From positions 2,838,001-2,902,000 of the forward strand of contig NC_064034.1 in the NCBI RefSeq assembly GCF_932526225.1: 64,000 bases of DNA. Direction: 5' to 3'. Numbering within the stretch: the first letter of the stretch is position 1; each line of letters starts with the position of its first letter. Of this stretch, positions 60,733 through 64,000 are shown one piece after another. Made by a program: the position numbers and the translations under genes. Source of the DNA: Nematostella vectensis (lineage: Eukaryota; Cnidaria; Anthozoa; Actiniaria; Edwardsiidae). The notes below the pieces were generated by a model. The model made no database searches and had not been told where the DNA came from. It saw nothing but the letters and a program-made list of their open reading frames with translations.

Positions 60733-61238
60733 CCTCAGCACCCCAAAAGTAGAATTTCTGGGTACTGAAGCAAATAGTACAAAAGTCATCCCGGAAATTC
60801 TGGAATATAGAAAACTTTTTTTACCATTATGGCATCCCGGAAAAACGGATCTCATTCTGGAATTTCCGATTAAATTGTAAACAACCACTGTCACATGTGC
60901 CACGTGATCATGATCACGTGCCACATTTGGAGAGGGGTTTCTCGCTTTGGGGCGCTGTTTAAGGGTGCGTTTTTTTTCGTATCATTCTGGAATGGGAATG
61001 GTTGGTAGAGAATGTTCAGAATGTCATTCGAGTCATTCTGCTACAGGTAGCAGAATGGGTGGAATGGCCTTCATTCCATACCGGAATGGGAACGCGGGAT
61101 AAACGAACGCGCGCTTTTTCTATTCTAATCATTCTCATTCCGGAATCACGAATAAAAAAAAACGCGCCCTAAGAGTGGTGCGCTAGAAGAAGCATTTACA
61201 TTTTTCAATAACCGATGTGCACCGATGCGAGAGTGTAA
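60733..61238. repeat. Dispersed repeat, arm B of the inverted pair
   Basis: Inverse copy of 57596-58100. It includes the MITE at 60959-61172 (AAGGGTGCGTTTTTTTTCG...AACGCGCCCTAAG). Arms are 2.6 kb apart and enclose AASS exons 20-22. Confidence 0.85.
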
Positions 61239-62439
61239 TAGTTTGTAGTCAAGCGAATCAATGTCTGCGCTATGAAAGGTAATTTATTCAAGTGTTCAAA
61301 CTTATTAATTAAAATGTCATTTGTTGTCTAAACTATATATGTTTGAATTGATACCTGGCCTTCTTATCTTTGTTGGATATTCTATGAAACCCCTATTGGG
61401 TTGAACTGGTAAATGATGCGGGATTTGCGGATCTTATTGTGTGTTATGAATGGAAACAATTATTGCACTCGCTTTCGCCCCTTCTTCATTAATTGCTCGT
61501 CACCCATGCGGAAATAGACCTCTATTCCCGTTTTGCAAGTCAACCACGACATGGATCTCAGAAGTGATAAACTTCAGGTATGTAGGGCTCTCACTTAGAA
61601 ATTACAAATGAATTAAAATGCTGGTGTCAAGATGAAACTAAGATTTTAAAAAAATCGGTAACGTTTTTCAGGAAATGGCTATTTTGCTTGATTAGCAGTT
61701 CAAACGCGTATACACTGATAGTATTAATAGACGAACAATAACAGTATCTTCCATTGTGAGACGGTATCAACCCTTATATATTGTAATCTCGATCAACCCG
61801 AGCCCAAAACAGTGGTCTTAAGTGGGAAACGATAGCAATATTGCCGATATTATGCCCTGACAAACTGTCATTTGTCATGGATCTAGTGGAGGATTTAGGG
61901 GTCTTAAACCTCCCTCTGGCTACCAAGGGAAATTGGTATGTTCCAAAAAAAATTGCATACAGAATTTAACGCTGCGATAATTTAATCAGTGAGAGAGTCG
62001 CGGGAGTTAAAAGTTCTAGTAACGAAAATATTTCCTCCGCGATATTTTGGCATTAGGTCTTTATTATACAAAAAACCAGCTTGTGTACTGCCCCCGTGAA
62101 TTTTTAACCACGGGCTTTAGATCCTTCAAGGTTAACCCTTGACGAAAGATGCATTTTATTGTAATTATTCTATGACATTCTAGCAAGTTCGTCAAACTTG
62201 GAAAGAACCTTTTGGTCTAAAGAAAGACAAGGAAGGGTGCGTAATCCAAAAAAGTGGACTTATTATTTTCGGGGAAGGGGGATTATCGGATTTGGCTAAT
62301 ATGCTTTATAGTCGTTTTGTCTACAAATAGTACGTCTATTGCGAACCGAAAGTGAGATTAATATATTATCCATGGAAAATCCTAAAAAAAACATCCATTC
62401 GTTCCAAACATGAATTTAACAAACGTGTGTTCTAGTATG

Positions 62440-62741
62440 CAGGCCCGTACCCAGGATTTTTCTTGGGGGGTGCGAAATCCGAAAAAGTGGACCTAACTTT
62501 TCCGGGGGGAGGGGTGGAACGAGTTCTCTGATAAAAATCTGACCATCCCCGAAAAAACAATGCGTTGCAGTATCTCCACGGGACGTTTAACGTCATATTT
62601 GGCTATATACCAGAGTGATCTAGCTTATGTTTTATGGTTTTGTCTACAAATAGCACGTCTATTGGGTACCGGAAGTGGACCTTCGGCTTTGTGCGTTCGC
62701 ACCCCTTGCGTCCCCCTCCCCCCCTCCTGGGTACGGGCCTG
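62440..62741. mobile_element. ~300-bp MITE (TIR AGGCCCGTACCCAGG), copy 2
   Basis: Bounded by CAGGCCCGTACCCAGGATTT and CCTGGGTACGGGCCTG; interior GAAATCCGAAAAAGTGGACC and TTTGTCTACAAATAGCACG match 33453-33754 in inverse orientation. Confidence 0.85.
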
Positions 62742-63102
62742 AGATGAGACAGATGATTAATGCTCGTATTAACGCCAAGCTTCCAACATGTGTCATGACC
62801 TTTTTTACAAATCGGGCACGACTTTATTACAAACGTGGCCATTATTGAAAATGTGGCCATTATTGCAAATGTGGCCTTTATTACATGTACATTACATATA
62901 GTATTTATGCCTTCGCAGCCCCCCCTCCACCACAAATCCTGGCTAGCGCTTGTCTTCTTGTATTCTTCTGACTTGCTGACTCACAAACTCCATTCACTAG
63001 TTCAACAACCTTGTTGTCTCCATACGCAAAGTAATACATACATCGTTATTTCCATTAAGGCATTGTAGTCTAAGACTGAGCTGTTGAAAGTGTCACGTTA
63101 TC

Positions 63103-63749
63103 ATGAGCACGTCATCTATGGAACTACTGGAAGTACCTAACGGTACGGCTGTGAGGCATGGGGACGAGGATGTCGCAAAGGATCACGGAATTGCTGAGGA
63201 CAACCAGGCGTTCATTATGGAAATCCAGTCTAAACAGGTTCAAGAGCGCATGCGCAAATTGTCCAGCATTGTTATGGCATATGAAAACGAGATACCATCG
63301 GCAAAACCCGACGAAGACAACAGTAAAACTACATACGGGGTAAGAGATTGCGTCACATACCGTGTTACGACACTTCCCCTTGCCGAAACACTTTAAAATG
63401 GCACATTTTGTCGTTCAAATATGTTCAGATGGCAAAAATATCCATTTTAAAAGTGCTGGGGAAGAATTATCTGTTCCTTTTGCGCAAGAAGGAACACGAA
63501 CAATCGCCCGTTTAACCGATCGCGACGATTTTTTTCCCAAAGCATCCGCTCAGCGCCCCAAAAAATATCCCCAATACAACTAGTTCGCTTCCATAAATTT
63601 GCCAGCAGAACCATTCGGGAGACTTTTTTCCCAGCAACTGAGTGGTCTTACATCTTCCTAGCCAGCAAAAAATCGCGCTGCGGAACAAATATTTTGCGGA
63701 ACAGATCCGTTTTGTGCCCTTGTATGAGAGTCCTGGCTGGAGGCTGGGG
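63103..63749 (+). CDS. Unidentified gene, first two coding exons (partial at right edge)
   Basis: Exon 1, 63103-63339, 79 codons from ATG to the phase-0 donor TACGGG|GTAAGAG, encodes an acidic helical segment (AFIMEIQSKQVQERMRKLSS). Exon 2, 63666-63749, from CCAG| to CTGGGG|GTGAGT, adds 28 codons (QKIALRNKYFAEQIRFVPLY, then ESPGWRLG). Phases agree. The helical, charged first exon followed by FVPLYESPGWR does not let me name a family. The remaining exons lie beyond the window. The exon 2 donor is amplified in the array that runs off the right edge. Confidence 0.55.
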
Positions 63750-64000
63750 GTGAGTGATAATGACTACGACATTCCTATATCTGCACACATAAACTGTGAG
63801 AGTCCTGGCTGGAGGCTGGGGGGTGAGTGATATTGACTACGACATTCCTATATCTGCACACATAAACTGTGAGAGTCCTGGCTGGAGGCTGGGGGGTGAG
63901 TGATAATGACTACGACATTCCTATATCTGCACACATAAACTATGAGAGTCCTGGCTGGAGGCTGGGGGATGAGTGATATTGACTACGACATTCCTATATC
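63726..64000 (+). repeat. ~73-bp array built on an exon 2 donor (at least 4 copies, runs off the window)
   Basis: The unit GAGAGTCCTGGCTGGAGGCTGGGG|GTGAGTGATAATGACTACG...CACATAAACT begins at 63726, 63798, 63871 and 63944. Each copy repeats the last 24 exon bases plus the donor; the fourth copy has GGGGATGAGTGA, which loses the GT. Confidence 0.9.

Larger units (their letters stand above)
59737..63102. other. AASS 3' flank and intergenic region with repeats
   Basis: No supported coding exon. It contains the inverted arm B (60733-61238), the ~300-bp MITE (62440-62741) and a triplet of GTGGCCATTATTG / GTGGCCTTTATTA near 62836-62885. Open frames at 60446-60924 belong to the dispersed repeat. Confidence 0.6.

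Noticed and set aside
60446-60924. Open frames on both strands near 60.6 kb
   Set aside because: They lie in the dispersed repeat whose inverted copy is at 57.6-58.1 kb, where frames differ.

Overview
This is eukaryotic genomic DNA: split genes with GT-AG introns, no operons, abundant short inverted-repeat elements, minisatellites and homopolymer runs. Gene content points to an animal, and the style of the extracellular gene (PAN, EGF and pentraxin/LamG modules), the Polinton-type element and the dense MITE load fit an anthozoan cnidarian such as a sea anemone. The species is an inference.

Layout, left to right. (1) 1299-1604 (-): first coding exon of an ALKBH7-like dioxygenase; the rest lies off the left edge. 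It is head-to-head, 132 bp apart, with (2) 1737-8465 (+): an 11-exon gene for a ~699-residue protein with two CCCH zinc fingers, a cysteine cluster and a C-terminal leucine-rich repeat. (3) 10710-25808 (-): an 11-exon gene for a secreted protein with signal peptide, PAN/apple, EGF, three pentraxin-like domains and an unrecognised C-terminal domain; two of its exons carry apparent 1-nt frameshifts. Its 5.6-kb intron 4 holds a compact Polinton-like element (18056-22482) with terminal inverted repeats and a decayed protein-primed DNA polymerase, inserted into a minisatellite. (4) 28194-35341 (-): a complete 13-exon TBC1D22-type Rab GAP. (5) 35700-39508: a 69-bp minisatellite split by a 5'-truncated non-LTR retrotransposon with an (ATTG)n tail. 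(6) 41089-45447 (-): a 4-exon gene joining a protein kinase domain to an apolipoprotein-L-like domain, sharing a 563-bp divergent promoter with (7) 46011-59736 (+): a complete 22-exon AASS gene (lysine degradation). (8) 63103-end (+): the first two exons of an unidentified gene.

The genes do not form one pathway; this is an ordinary metazoan gene neighbourhood. All exon joins given were checked by hand for phase: four of the five full-length genes close without a break (699, 554, 631 and 936 residues), and the fifth closes only if each of the two frameshifts is a one-base excess. 

Two things stand out. First, tandem repeats sit again and again exactly on exon-intron junctions: at least eight junctions in four unrelated genes have a local duplication or array whose unit includes the splice site itself (often the AG|GT of the donor), with one further array abutting an acceptor. 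Second, the kinase-ApoL fusion is an unusual architecture, suggestive of a signal-controlled membrane-active effector.
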